A stretch of 64,000 nt of DNA, taken from Microvirga subterranea. Lineage in GTDB: Bacteria > Pseudomonadota > Alphaproteobacteria > Rhizobiales > Beijerinckiaceae. Under the pieces are notes generated by a model that made no database searches, had not been told where the DNA came from, and saw only the letters and a program-made list of their open reading frames with translations. The translations under genes were made by a program, and so were the position numbers. Position 1 is the first letter of the stretch; each line of letters starts with the position of its first letter. The stretch covers positions 62,001 through 126,000 of the forward strand of contig NZ_QQBB01000004.1 of the NCBI RefSeq assembly GCF_003350535.1. Direction: 5' to 3'. Shown one piece after another: positions 31,833 through 41,751 of the stretch.

Positions 31833-34013
31833 TCAGAGCCTGCCGAGGTTGAGGAACAGGGTCTCGCCCGAGGAATCGTCGACGCCGTCGTTGTCGGTGA
31901 CGATGAAGGCGTTGCCGGCCGCATCCACCGCGAAGCCCTCGACCTTGTCGAGCACGTAGCCCTTCGATCCCTTGAGGTCGGGGAGCAGGTCGCGCAGCTC
32001 CGTCTTCCTCACCACCGGCAGCTCGCCCCCGAGCGGCACCGGCTTCATGTCGGCCACCGCGACCGCGTAGAGCTTCTTCACCTTCGCCTTCTCGGCGATC
32101 TGGTTGTCGCGCTCGATGACGATCATACGGTCGCCGACGGCCGTGATTTCGGACAGGCCGATCCAGCCGGCCCCGGCCTTGTCGAGCGGATAGCGCACCG
32201 CACCCCAGCTCTTGTCGGCGGGCTTGTAGGCGAGGAGCTTCACGAAGCCCTTCGGGTCGTCGGCCCATTCGCGCTGCACCGCGAGCCAGACGGTCTCGTC
32301 CGCGCCCGAGCCCGTCACCGTGACGCCCTCGTAGCCGTAGTTCTTCGCACCCTCCTCGAGACCCGCCGGAAGGGGGATTTCCTCGACGATCACGCCGTTC
32401 CGGTCGGTGCGGATCAGGAGGTTCTTCAGCCCCTTCTCGGGATTGCCCTCGGAGGCGAGCCAGAAGCCGCCGTCGGACGCGACTGCGATGCCCTCCAGGT
32501 CGAGCTTCTCGGCCGCCGCGCCGTTGCGGGTCACGAGGGTCTCGGCCACGATGGTGGCGGGCTTGGCGGTGGCGTCGATGGTGAGGATGCGCGGCGCGGC
32601 GCTGTAGACGCTGTCGGTGACCGCGTAGAGCCTTCCGGCCTGGCTCCTGTCGGCCGCGAGCCCGGACAGGGCGCCCCAGGCGATGGGCAGTCCCTTGCCG
32701 TCCTTGGCCGCACGGATCGTCGGATAGGCGGGTGCGGGCCGCTCGGCGCGCTCATAGATCATGACGTGGGGTGCAACGCCGCCGTCGCCATGGAGATCCG
32801 TCTCGCTGGTCGCCACGAAGAGGTTGCGGCCCGGAATGGCGAGCAAGCCCTCCGGGCCGAGGCCCGTGGGCAGGACCTGGACGAGCTCGGGCGCGGTGCC
32901 CGTGTCGCGGTAGACCCCGACGACCGAGCCGCGCTCGGATCCCACGAAGATCAGCCGGTCGCGGCCGAAGGTGCCGACCTCGACGCCCTCGATCTCGACG
33001 CCCTTCTTGTTGCGCTTGTCCGGGTAGTGCCCGAGCGCGACGATCTCGTGCTCCAGGCTGGCCCCGGACTCGTAGGCGACGGAGCCGTCCCGGTTGAAGA
33101 TCGTGAAGCCGCGCGAGCCGCCCTTCCAGTCGCCCTCGTTGGCGGTGACGAAGCGGCTGTTATCGATCCAGTGCACCGCGTCGGGCTCGCGGGCCACCTT
33201 GTCCATGGAGCCGGTCAGCTCGATCTTGCCGTCCCGCTTGGTGTCGATGGCCTTGAGATCGACCGCTCCGGCCGGGAAATGCCCCTCGACCTTGCCCGAC
33301 CTTCCGTCCACCACCAAGACGTGGTTGTCCTCCTGCAGGGTCACGACGACCTTGCCGTCCTCCGAGACGTCGACGAACTCGGGCTCCGGGTCCTCGCTCG
33401 CGACCGCTGCGAGGCCGGTCACCGCGACGGTCTTTAGCCCGGCGCAGTCGAGCCGGTCGCCGTCGAGCGTGCCGAGAACCAGGGCGCCGGCGGGAAGCTG
33501 CGGCAGGGCGCCGTCGTTCAGCTTCTCGTCGCGCTCGTTCTCGATCGCGATGGCGAGAACGCCCGCATTCGCCGAGACGGAGTCAGGCTGGCCCGGCAGC
33601 GGGCACTCGGCCGCGATGGAGCGATCCGCGAGATCGACCAGCACGAGCTTCCCGCCAGGCTTTGTGAAGCTCTCGGAGGTGTTCACCGCCACGAAGGCGC
33701 GGCCGCCCACGACCTTCACGGAGGTGGGCTCACCGCCGAGCGCCAGCATGCCGGCGGCCTTCGGCTGCGCCGCGTCGGCGATGTCGATGAAGCCGAGCGC
33801 CTTGCGCGGGCTGTCCGTGTAGACGAGGAGCCGGCCGTCCTCACTGGCCGAGATGATCTCGGCCACGGTTTCGCCCTTGGGATCGGCGTCGGCCGGCAGG
33901 TTGGCCGTGATGGGGAAGCTGGCGATGCGGTCGAAATACTCGGCCGCGGAGGCGCTCAGCGCCGTGGCGGACAGAAGGGCGGCCAGGGCGCCGGCGGCGA
34001 GACGACGGGGCAT
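31833..34013 (-). CDS. exported esterase-like/phytase-like beta-propeller protein
   Basis: A 726-residue protein with a Sec signal peptide (RRLAAGALAALLSATALSASA). Its second half matches the 'esterase-like activity of phytase' fold: LEGIAVASDGGFWLASEGNPEKG, YGYEGVTVTGSGADETVWLAVQREW, GLSEITAVGDRMIVIERDNQ and KVEGFAVDAAGNAFIVTDNDG. The first half is a choice-of-anchor-like or YVTN-type propeller (LVYTDSPRKALGFIDIADAAQPK). Acidic and asparagine-rich turns suggest calcium binding. It is probably a periplasmic phosphoesterase; the substrate is unknown. ATG 34013 follows GAGG; the frame is open further upstream. Confidence 0.85.
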   Translation of the reverse strand: MPRRLAAGALAALLSATALSASAAEYFDRIASFPITANLPADADPKGETVAEIISASEDGRLLVYTDSPRKALGFIDIADAAQPKAAGMLALGGEPTSVKVVGGRAFVAVNTSESFTKPGGKLVLVDLADRSIAAECPLPGQPDSVSANAGVLAIAIENERDEKLNDGALPQLPAGALVLGTLDGDRLDCAGLKTVAVTGLAAVASEDPEPEFVDVSEDGKVVVTLQEDNHVLVVDGRSGKVEGHFPAGAVDLKAIDTKRDGKIELTGSMDKVAREPDAVHWIDNSRFVTANEGDWKGGSRGFTIFNRDGSVAYESGASLEHEIVALGHYPDKRNKKGVEIEGVEVGTFGRDRLIFVGSERGSVVGVYRDTGTAPELVQVLPTGLGPEGLLAIPGRNLFVATSETDLHGDGGVAPHVMIYERAERPAPAYPTIRAAKDGKGLPIAWGALSGLAADRSQAGRLYAVTDSVYSAAPRILTIDATAKPATIVAETLVTRNGAAAEKLDLEGIAVASDGGFWLASEGNPEKGLKNLLIRTDRNGVIVEEIPLPAGLEEGAKNYGYEGVTVTGSGADETVWLAVQREWADDPKGFVKLLAYKPADKSWGAVRYPLDKAGAGWIGLSEITAVGDRMIVIERDNQIAEKAKVKKLYAVAVADMKPVPLGGELPVVRKTELRDLLPDLKGSKGYVLDKVEGFAVDAAGNAFIVTDNDGVDDSSGETLFLNLGRL

Positions 34014-34122
34014 GGGATCCTCGCGAAGTGATCGGACAAGCGAGGCCGTATTGCGCCGGTCGCATGACGGCCGGATGACGGTTCGTGACGCAGCGGGGCG
34101 CCCTTCCCAATCCGGCATCTTT

Positions 34123-34137
34123 GTACCATATTCGTTC
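34123..34137 (+). promoter_or_regulatory. candidate LexA (SOS) box of uvrB
   Basis: GTAC-N7-GTTC, one mismatch from the alphaproteobacterial LexA operator GTTC-N7-GTTC, ending one base before the uvrB start codon. The position implies that repressor would block initiation directly. Compare the perfect box before dinB in this window. Confidence 0.6.
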
Positions 34138-34138
34138 T

Positions 34139-36856
<2,718 letters not shown>

Positions 36857-36879
36857 CCTGTTCCGATCTCATAAGACTG

Positions 36880-37620
36880 TCAGAAAAAACCTGACAAGAA
36901 ATGGATGAGTTTCTCTGCTGCCCTCTTACCTGCTTCGCCCAAAGCACTTTTGCCGAAAGCAGAAGCGATCCATTGGAGTGGATTAATTAAAAGATAACTG
37001 ACCAATTGCGGTGATGGCCTTTTGCTTTTAAGCCACGATATACCTTCGTCCAAACTATTCAGAATACCTTCTCTTTGCGCTGGATATTGAGCAGCAAAGC
37101 CATTGTCACTACGAATGACTTCATATGATTCCTCAAGCACCTTAAGAGTTTCTTTGAAATCTGGGCTTTCGTAATCAATCTGAAGTGGAGACCAGGATTC
37201 TACGTCTTGGCGCTCTTCGGGCGTATAGAAAATGCCTTCGAAACCGGCAATTTCGTCGAGAAACGCATCAGGTCTATTATATAAGTAAGCTGCTACAGAG
37301 TCTCGCCTATTCAGTGAACGCTCGACCTGTAATATTCCGTATGTGGTAATAGAATATGTATGATTGCCAGTCTTTCCAAATTTCTTTACAGGCTTTCCTC
37401 TGTCATAAGTATCTCCTACGAGAAAATCTAAAGCAGTTAAAACGAGATTTCTAGAAACATTCTCTATGAACATTTCGCAAATATCTGATAATGAGTATCT
37501 AGATTTATCATCATCGTTGACGTGCGCTTGATATAACTTATAGAGTATACACTCTGATAGTGGGACTAAGCGGTATGGCTTACGATTACTGTTCATCTTA
37601 TCTGATTCATTCCACGTCAT
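36880..37620 (-). CDS. AT-rich orphan protein, possible winged-helix fold
   Basis: A 246-residue protein of unknown family in DNA far more AT-rich than its neighbours, with codons such as ATA, AGA and TTA common here and rare elsewhere. Residues about 15-100 (ECILYKLYQAHVNDDDKSRYSLSDICEMF, then LVLTALDFLVGD, then TYSITTYGILQVERSL) resemble a winged-helix pattern. The C-terminus is amphipathic (WIASAFGKSALGEAGKRAAEKLIHFLSGFF). The start at 37620 follows GAAGAG; ATG 37596 is an alternative. It begins seven bases after the HWE kinase stop. Composition points to recent acquisition, possibly as an accessory or defence gene; that is inference. Confidence 0.7.
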   Translation of the reverse strand: MTWNESDKMNSNRKPYRLVPLSECILYKLYQAHVNDDDKSRYSLSDICEMFIENVSRNLVLTALDFLVGDTYDRGKPVKKFGKTGNHTYSITTYGILQVERSLNRRDSVAAYLYNRPDAFLDEIAGFEGIFYTPEERQDVESWSPLQIDYESPDFKETLKVLEESYEVIRSDNGFAAQYPAQREGILNSLDEGISWLKSKRPSPQLVSYLLINPLQWIASAFGKSALGEAGKRAAEKLIHFLSGFF

Positions 37621-37627
37621 CAGCTCT

Positions 37628-38950
37628 TCACAGCGGCAAGCTCAACGAGCAGCGCAGCCCGTCCGGCTGGAAGCGCATCTCCAGCAGGCCGCCGAGTTCG
37701 TCGCGGATGCTGCGCTCGATCAGGCGCGAGCCGAAGCCGAGGCGCTTGGGGGGCTCGACGGCGGGGCCGCCCTGCTCGACCCAGTCGACCGCGAGCCGCG
37801 TCTGGCCCATCGCATCGTGAAAAGCGTGCCAGGAGATGTCGAGCCGCCCGTGCGGCACCGAGAGCGCGCCGTATTTCGCCGCGTTCGTGGCCAGCTCGTG
37901 CAACGCGAGGCCGAAGCCCAGCGCCTGCTGGGGCTTGAGCCGGATCGGCTCGCCGGACACGCTCACGCGGCCGTTGTCGAGGCCGCCATAGGGGATCATC
38001 TCGGCGTTGAGGATGTCCTGGAGCGAGGCGCTCTCCCACAGCTCCCGGGTTAGGATGTTGTGGGTCGCGGAAAGCGCCAGGAGGCGCGCTTCGAAGGCCT
38101 CGTGGAACCCGTCGAGGTCCCGGCTGCCGCGCTTGGTGTGCCGCGCCAGCGACTGCACCACGGAGAGCGTGTTCTTCACCCGGTGGTTCAGCTCCTGCAC
38201 CAGAAGCGCCTGCCGTTCCTGGGCACGCTTGCGCTCGGTGATGTCGAGGCAGGCGCCGACCATCAGGGCCGGTCCGCCCTTAGCGTCGCGCAGGAGGCGG
38301 CTGCGGGTGTACATCCAGCGCTGGGAGCCGTCCGGTAGGGTGGCCCGGAACTCGTAATCGGCCGTGCCGCCGCTCTCGATGGCCTCCTCGATGGCGCGGT
38401 TGATCTGCTCCTGGTCGTCGGGATGCACATAGCGGCGGAAATCCATCCGCTTGCGCGGCGCCTTGGCCGGATCGAGGCCGAAAAGGCGTACCAGCGCCGG
38501 GTCCCAGTCCACCTCGTTGGCGCGGAAATCCCAGCGCCAGGTGCCGGCGCCCGAAGCCTCGAGGGTCGCCACCAGCCGCTCCTGCGCCACCTCGAGCCGC
38601 GCCGCGGCCGCCCGCAGGGAGGCCGCAGCCGCCACCGAAAGCCCGCCCCCGAAGAGATACAGCGCGAGCCCCGTGAAGGAGCCCGGGCTAAACGGCGCCG
38701 GGCCGTGGGCCAGCGCCAGGAACCCGAACGACGCCGCCGCCCCGAGCAGCAGAGCCCCCATCCCGGCCCCGCCCCCGGCCACGATGGCGGTGATCAGCAC
38801 CGCCGGGTAAAGCGTGATGTAGGGCAGTTCGTCCCCGAGCAGCGGATCGAGCACATAGCGCACGAGCATTGCCACCCCCACGGCCGCCATGGCGGCGAGG
38901 CACGCAACGGTCCGGGAGACGGGAGTGAGCGAGGTGAAGCGGGTCAGCAA
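37628..38950 (-). CDS. HWE-family sensor histidine kinase
   Basis: A 440-residue membrane sensor. The N-terminal DUF4118-like block has three to four helices (residues about 12-115), a PAS domain follows (about 125-240, LEASGAGTWRWD...ACLDITERK), then an HWE/HisKA_2 kinase with phospho-acceptor H256 in VQELNHRVKNTLS and the family W-x-E motif in VDWVEQGG. HWE kinases feed blue-light, chemical or stress signals to response regulators and include PhyR-phosphorylating kinases of the general stress response. No partner regulator is adjacent. nepR-ecfG lies about 3 kb away, so a stress role is possible but unproven. Confidence 0.92.
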   Translation of the reverse strand: MLTRFTSLTPVSRTVACLAAMAAVGVAMLVRYVLDPLLGDELPYITLYPAVLITAIVAGGGAGMGALLLGAAASFGFLALAHGPAPFSPGSFTGLALYLFGGGLSVAAAASLRAAAARLEVAQERLVATLEASGAGTWRWDFRANEVDWDPALVRLFGLDPAKAPRKRMDFRRYVHPDDQEQINRAIEEAIESGGTADYEFRATLPDGSQRWMYTRSRLLRDAKGGPALMVGACLDITERKRAQERQALLVQELNHRVKNTLSVVQSLARHTKRGSRDLDGFHEAFEARLLALSATHNILTRELWESASLQDILNAEMIPYGGLDNGRVSVSGEPIRLKPQQALGFGLALHELATNAAKYGALSVPHGRLDISWHAFHDAMGQTRLAVDWVEQGGPAVEPPKRLGFGSRLIERSIRDELGGLLEMRFQPDGLRCSLSLPL

Positions 38951-39154
38951 GCGGGGCCTTTTTTGGTTACGCTTGATATATCATTGCATTCTGTTGGATT
39001 CTACACGAGGATTGGGCTTCAGGCCGTTAAAATGCTTGGCCGGGGGACGTTTCCTCGGCTCGCCGTGATCTGGATCCAAGCCTGGACGGTAGGTCTTCAC
39101 TGTCGCTCTGCAGCAGCTCATAGGCGCCAGGGGAAACTCGGCCGCGGTGCCTGC

Positions 39155-39391
39155 TCAGCCCCCTCTAAGGAGGTCTAGAAGCGATGCCGGAACGACGCCG
39201 ATGACGTCGGCCACGGCCAAAAACTCGATCACATCAAGCCGCCGCTCGCCGCCTTCGTACTTCGCAACGAAGGATTGCGGCTTTCCGAGCCGCTCTGCCA
39301 CCTCGACCTGGGTAAGTCCCGCCTTCTTCCGTGCTTCGATCAGAAGCTCGCACAGACGCTGGTGCTGTTGCGTGTAGATGGATTTCTGCAT
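39155..39391 (-). CDS. small XRE-family HTH regulator
   Basis: A 78-residue single-domain helix-turn-helix protein (LCELLIEARKKAGLTQVEVAERLGKPQSFVAKYEGGERRLDVIEF). It has no extra effector domain. Such proteins act as stand-alone repressors or as antitoxins; no toxin gene is evident next to it. Its upstream region is AT-rich and could hold its own operator. Confidence 0.88.
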   Translation of the reverse strand: MQKSIYTQQHQRLCELLIEARKKAGLTQVEVAERLGKPQSFVAKYEGGERRLDVIEFLAVADVIGVVPASLLDLLRGG

Positions 39392-39488
39392 CGGCTGCCC
39401 TGCCCCGACAGCCGAATTATTTTTGGTTTCAAATTATCCCGTTTTAGGATATTAGGGATCAGCTCACTGCCCTTCCGCTCATCCTCCC

Positions 39489-39731
39489 ATGCCCCAATCC
39501 TGGAAACGCTCCCGCAATGCCGCTCTCTGGCGCCGGCTCGATCCGGTGCAGGCCGTGCGGGTGATGGCGGACTGCTATGGGGAGGAGGCCGGGGCCGAGG
39601 CGCTGCTGCGGGCTTTTCTCGAGGAGCGGGACATGAACCCCGACGCGGCGCGGTTCTGGCTCCGGGTCTACGAGGCGCTTCGTCCCGTGGCGGCCACGCC
39701 GGTCAGCCGCCAGCGATCCGGGAGAGCGTGA
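39489..39731 (+). CDS. small conserved hypothetical protein
   Basis: An 80-residue basic protein (SWKRSRNAALWRRLDPVQAVRVMADCYGEEAGAEALLRAFLEERDM), mostly helical, with no membrane segment. I do not know the family. Coding bias is normal for this genome. Its 3' end overlaps the convergent ZIP gene by 29 bases. No strong ribosome site is visible, so confidence is moderate. Confidence 0.55.
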   Translation: MPQSWKRSRNAALWRRLDPVQAVRVMADCYGEEAGAEALLRAFLEERDMNPDAARFWLRVYEALRPVAATPVSRQRSGRA

Positions 39732-40464
39732 AGGCGGCGAGGAAGCCGGCGACGGTGATCAGGCCGGCGAAGTCGTGGGCGGTCTCGAAGGCCTCCGGGA
39801 TCATGGTGTCGGTGAGCATGGCGAGGATCGCGCCCGCCGCCACGGCTGTGACGGCGGAGATCAGGGCCGGGCTCGTGCCCGCGAAGGCCACGTTCCCGAC
39901 GAGCGCCGCGACGCCCGACGCCAGGGCGATGCCGCCCCAGATGCCGAAGATGTAGGCGGGCGAGCGCCCGGCCTTGCGCATGCCGGCGGCGCTGGACAGG
40001 CCCTCCGGCAGGTTGGACAGGAAGACGGCCGCCACGGCCACGATGCCGACCCCCTGCCCGGTCAGCAGGCTGACGCCGATGACGATGGATTCGGGAATGC
40101 CGTCGAGAAGGGCTCCGAGCGCGATGGCGACGCCGCTGCCCTCGTCCGAGGCCTGCTTGGCGTCGGGCGCGTGGCCCGAGCGCTTGCGGTGCTTCGCGCC
40201 CCGGCGCGACACGATCATGTTCGCGCCCGTATAGACCGCGGCTCCCGCCAGGAAGCCCGCCGACGTGGCGAGGATGCCGCCCGTGCGGTAGGCCTCGTCC
40301 ATGAGGTCGAAGGACAGGGCCGAGATGAGGACGCCGCTGCCGAAGGCCATCACGGCCGCGATGAGGCGCTGCGGCAGGTGCACGAAATAGGCGATCAGCG
40401 CTCCCAGCACGAGGGCCGAGCCGCTGAGCAGGCCCCACAATCCCGCCTGAACCGCCATCGGCAT
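39703..40464 (-). CDS. ZIP-family metal transporter
   Basis: A 253-residue membrane protein with about eight helices and the two ZIP metal-site motifs: LGALLDGIPESIVIGVSLL (helix 4) and AVFLSNLPEGLSSAAG (helix 5). The cytoplasmic loop before them contains a His/Lys/Arg-rich patch (RRGAKHRKRSGHAPDAKQ). It probably imports zinc, iron or manganese. ATG 40464 follows GGGAGG; an in-frame ATG two codons later is the alternative. Confidence 0.92.
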   Translation of the reverse strand: MPMAVQAGLWGLLSGSALVLGALIAYFVHLPQRLIAAVMAFGSGVLISALSFDLMDEAYRTGGILATSAGFLAGAAVYTGANMIVSRRGAKHRKRSGHAPDAKQASDEGSGVAIALGALLDGIPESIVIGVSLLTGQGVGIVAVAAVFLSNLPEGLSSAAGMRKAGRSPAYIFGIWGGIALASGVAALVGNVAFAGTSPALISAVTAVAAGAILAMLTDTMIPEAFETAHDFAGLITVAGFLAAFTLSRIAGG

Positions 40465-40485
40465 GAGGCATCCTCCCGATGGGAG

Positions 40486-40510
40486 AACGTGGACCGGGTC
40501 GGCGGGTTCT
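40486..40510 (-). promoter_or_regulatory. weak EcfG-like promoter before the ZIP gene
   Basis: On the minus strand AGAAC-N16-CGTT, one mismatch from consensus, 22 bases before the ZIP start. Given one mismatch in the usually strict GGAAC half, this is a low-confidence site. Confidence 0.25.
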
Positions 40511-40540
40511 TGCACGCCGCGGTTCCCGGCGTCCGGACAA

Positions 40541-40632
40541 GAAAAAAGGTCGCGTCCGGTCTTTTTGCTGCTGACCGTATCCGCGACCTTTGGCTCACTC
40601 TGCCCCCGTGAGCAGGACCGTTTTACGCAACG
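40541..40632 (-). ncRNA. leftward small RNA A1 with G-rich loop
   Basis: Read leftward, this RNA has the hairpin GCTCAC-(GGGGGCAGA)-GTGAGC (40593-40613) and ends in a strong bulged stem (AAAGGTCGCG ... CGCGACCTTT, 40546-40590) followed by TTTTTTCTT. The terminator polarity shows the direction. A loose promoter (TTACGC-N17-TAAAAC on the minus strand) lies upstream, so the 5' end is approximate. The loop is the exact complement of the octamer in the rightward RNAs A2 and B2. Confidence 0.5.
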
Positions 40633-40720
40633 CTCTACCGCTGCGTAACTCCCGGATCAGGGAGGGTAACGATATTTTTTTGCCGTGGCGGAACATTATC
40701 GCCCCGAATGAATTTATAAC

Positions 40721-40789
40721 TCACGTCGGTCCTTCTGCCCCTTTGACCGAACACCTTCATAAAGCGCCCCTCGGGGGCGCTTTCTTTTT
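40721..40789 (+). ncRNA. rightward small RNA A2 with C-rich loop
   Basis: About 70 bases: hairpin TCGGTC-(13-base loop with TCTGCCCC at 40734-40741)-GACCGA, then an intrinsic terminator. Compared with B2, the stem pair T-A has changed to C-G (TCGGTC/GACCGA versus TCGGCC/GGCCGA), a compensatory change that supports the fold. Upstream there is GGAAC at 40690 but AATT instead of CGTT 16 bases on, so its EcfG promoter is degenerate. A TATAAC lies where a housekeeping -10 would be. Confidence 0.6.
40761..40789 (+). terminator. intrinsic terminator of A2
   Basis: A 10-bp stem (AAAGCGCCCC / GGGGCGCTTT, 3-base loop) is followed by a T-rich tail. The same terminator is present, base for base, in unit B. 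Confidence 0.9.
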
Positions 40790-40885
40790 GCCCGGAGCAT
40801 CGCGCGTGGGGAGAATCCGAGGGCGAGCGGTAGCAGCGGAATGAAACGATAGTGCAGATGACGACCGAACGGCCGAGCGGACGGT

Positions 40886-40965
40886 CAAAAGAGAAAGGGC
40901 CGCGTCCGGCCTTTGAAAACGACCGTGTCCGCGACCCTGCAGCCCATTTCTGCCCCATGGGATGG
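40886..40965 (-). ncRNA. leftward small RNA B1 with G-rich loop
   Basis: On the minus strand: hairpin CCCAT-(GGGGCAGAA)-ATGGG (40943-40961), then a bulged stem (AGGGTCGCG ... CGCGGCCCT) with CTTTCTCTTTT after it. Two positions that mismatch when read rightward become G-U pairs when read leftward, supporting the minus strand. A sigma-70-like promoter (TTGCGG at 40,999-40,994, 16 bases, TATAGG at 40,977-40,972) gives a start near 40,965. Confidence 0.55.
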
Positions 40966-41050
40966 TTCATGCCTATACGATTTGGGAACGCACCCGCAAG
41001 TGATAATGTTGCGTTAACAGAGAATTAAAATATTTTTTTTGACCTTGACC

Positions 41051-41075
41051 GGAACCAAGTCCCAAAACAGGCGTT
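41051..41075 (+). promoter_or_regulatory. EcfG (general stress) promoter of small RNA B2
   Basis: GGAAC (41051-41055), 16 bases, CGTT (41072-41075): an exact EcfG consensus match in a region without genes, placed so that transcription would start a few bases before the B2 hairpin. Confidence 0.75.
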
Positions 41076-41081
41076 GATACA

Positions 41082-41149
41082 CAACTTCGGCCTTTCTGCC
41101 CCCATGGCCGAACACCTTTAAAAGCGCCCCTCGGGGGCGCTTTCTTTTT
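41082..41149 (+). ncRNA. rightward small RNA B2, EcfG-controlled, C-rich loop
   Basis: About 68 bases from the predicted start to the T-run. Hairpin TCGGCC-(13-base loop with TCTGCCCC at 41095-41102)-GGCCGA, a short linker, then the AAAGCGCCCC / GGGGCGCTTT terminator. A stress-sigma-driven small RNA with an exposed C-rich loop is the design of Caulobacter GsrN, which pairs with G-rich mRNA leaders; homology to GsrN is not shown here. The loop also complements the loops of A1 and B1. Confidence 0.65.
41121..41149 (+). terminator. intrinsic terminator of B2
   Basis: Same 10-bp stem, loop and T-rich tail as the terminator of A2. Confidence 0.9.
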
Positions 41150-41180
41150 GAGTCGGGCTTAAATGGGGCTGACCGGCGAA

Positions 41181-41213
41181 CCCGCCACCCGCGAGGGACC
41201 AGCGGGTGGCGGG
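41181..41213. other. perfect 12-bp inverted repeat
   Basis: CCCGCCACCCGC and GCGGGTGGCGGG flank a 9-base loop (GAGGGACCA), about 30 bases after RNA B2. No T-run follows on either strand. It may be a REP-like palindrome or a structured element; nothing else is seen between B2 and the DUF3309 terminator region. Confidence 0.7.
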
Positions 41214-41363
41214 AGTCTCGCCCTGCACACGCTCTCAGGACAAGGGCCCCTGCCGTGTTGGCCGCCCGACAGGGACCCCGAGAGGCTAGGTGCGTTTCCG
41301 GGCCAGGGATGTGCGACGCAGCACGCCCTGCCGGATGAGGGCTCCGGCGGCCCGGGAAACGGA

Positions 41364-41388
41364 AATGGCCGGGACATGCCCGGCCATT
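41364..41388 (-). terminator. hairpin downstream of the DUF3309 gene
   Basis: A 10-bp stem AATGGCCGGG / CCCGGCCATT with a 5-base loop lies 28 bases past the DUF3309 stop. On the minus strand it is followed by TTCCGTTTCCC, a weak tail. Confidence 0.55.
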
Positions 41389-41415
41389 CGGTTCAACACG
41401 CTTTCCGATGAATGG

Positions 41416-41568
41416 TCAGATCCGACCCATCAGCAGAAGAACGATGAGGATGAGCAGGATCACGCCGAGCACGCCGCTCGGCCCGTAGCCCCAGCCGCGG
41501 CTGTAGGGCCAAGCCGGAACGGCGCCCAGAAGCAGCAGGATGACGATGATGAGAAGAATGGTGCTCAT
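41416..41568 (-). CDS. DUF3309 small membrane protein
   Basis: A 50-residue protein made of two hydrophobic helices (TILLIIVILLLLGAVPAWPY and SGVLGVILLILIVLLLMGRI) joined by the conserved SRGWGYGPSG turn, the DUF3309 signature. Its role is unknown; members are frequent in Rhizobiales stress loci. A near-consensus EcfG promoter (GGAAC-N16-AGTT) lies about 185 bases upstream, divergent from the nepR promoter. The ORF can be extended to 41733, but only the last 50 residues are conserved. Confidence 0.85.
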   Translation of the reverse strand: MSTILLIIVILLLLGAVPAWPYSRGWGYGPSGVLGVILLILIVLLLMGRI

Positions 41569-41751
41569 GGCGATAGATTGTCCTTGTTGTCTTACGCGGG
41601 GTTGCCCTCCCGCCGGCTCGTCCATCACTCCGGCCGCCCGTCCGGGTAGCCAGAGAGGCGCCCCGTCCCGGAGAGGCGAGGAGCCGTCGAAGAACGCAGA
41701 GCGCTCGGCCGGCGGCCCCTTCTCAAGGGGCAAGGTTGTCTCTTCGGGAGA

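Larger units (their letters stand above)
40541..40790. repeat. duplicated ncRNA unit A
   Basis: First copy of a roughly 250-260-base unit, repeated at 40,891-41,150. From left to right it holds a bulged hairpin with a T-run on the minus strand, a small hairpin with TCTGCCCC in its loop, a variable centre with an AT-rich ATATTTTTTT tract, a second hairpin with the same loop octamer, and an intrinsic terminator facing right. Outer parts align closely between copies while the centre has diverged. There is no long reading frame in either copy. Confidence 0.8.
40891..41150. repeat. duplicated ncRNA unit B
   Basis: Second copy of the unit starting at 40,541, in direct orientation about 350 bases along. 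Left hairpin, left octamer loop, central ATATTTTTTTT tract, right octamer loop and terminator occur in the same order. Differences in the paired arms are mostly compensatory or G-U tolerated on the predicted transcript strand. Confidence 0.8.

Noticed and set aside
36880..39391. Prophage or genomic island between uvrB and the ZIP gene
   Set aside because: Only one gene is AT-rich; there is no integrase, tRNA or direct repeat pair, so a full island is not supported.
39155..39731. Toxin-antitoxin pair (XRE protein and 80-residue neighbour)
   Set aside because: The genes are divergent with about 97 bases between them, and the neighbour shows no toxin motif.
40541..40660. tRNA-like sequence on the minus strand
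   Set aside because: A GCGGTAGAGCG block resembles a D-loop and AGGTCGCGG resembles the start of a T-arm, but there is no GTTCGAN T-loop and no acceptor stem. The hairpins fit the sRNA interpretation instead.
41163..41411. 82-residue frame after the sRNA units
   Set aside because: Gly/Pro-rich translation across two palindromes, no ribosome site; more likely non-coding.
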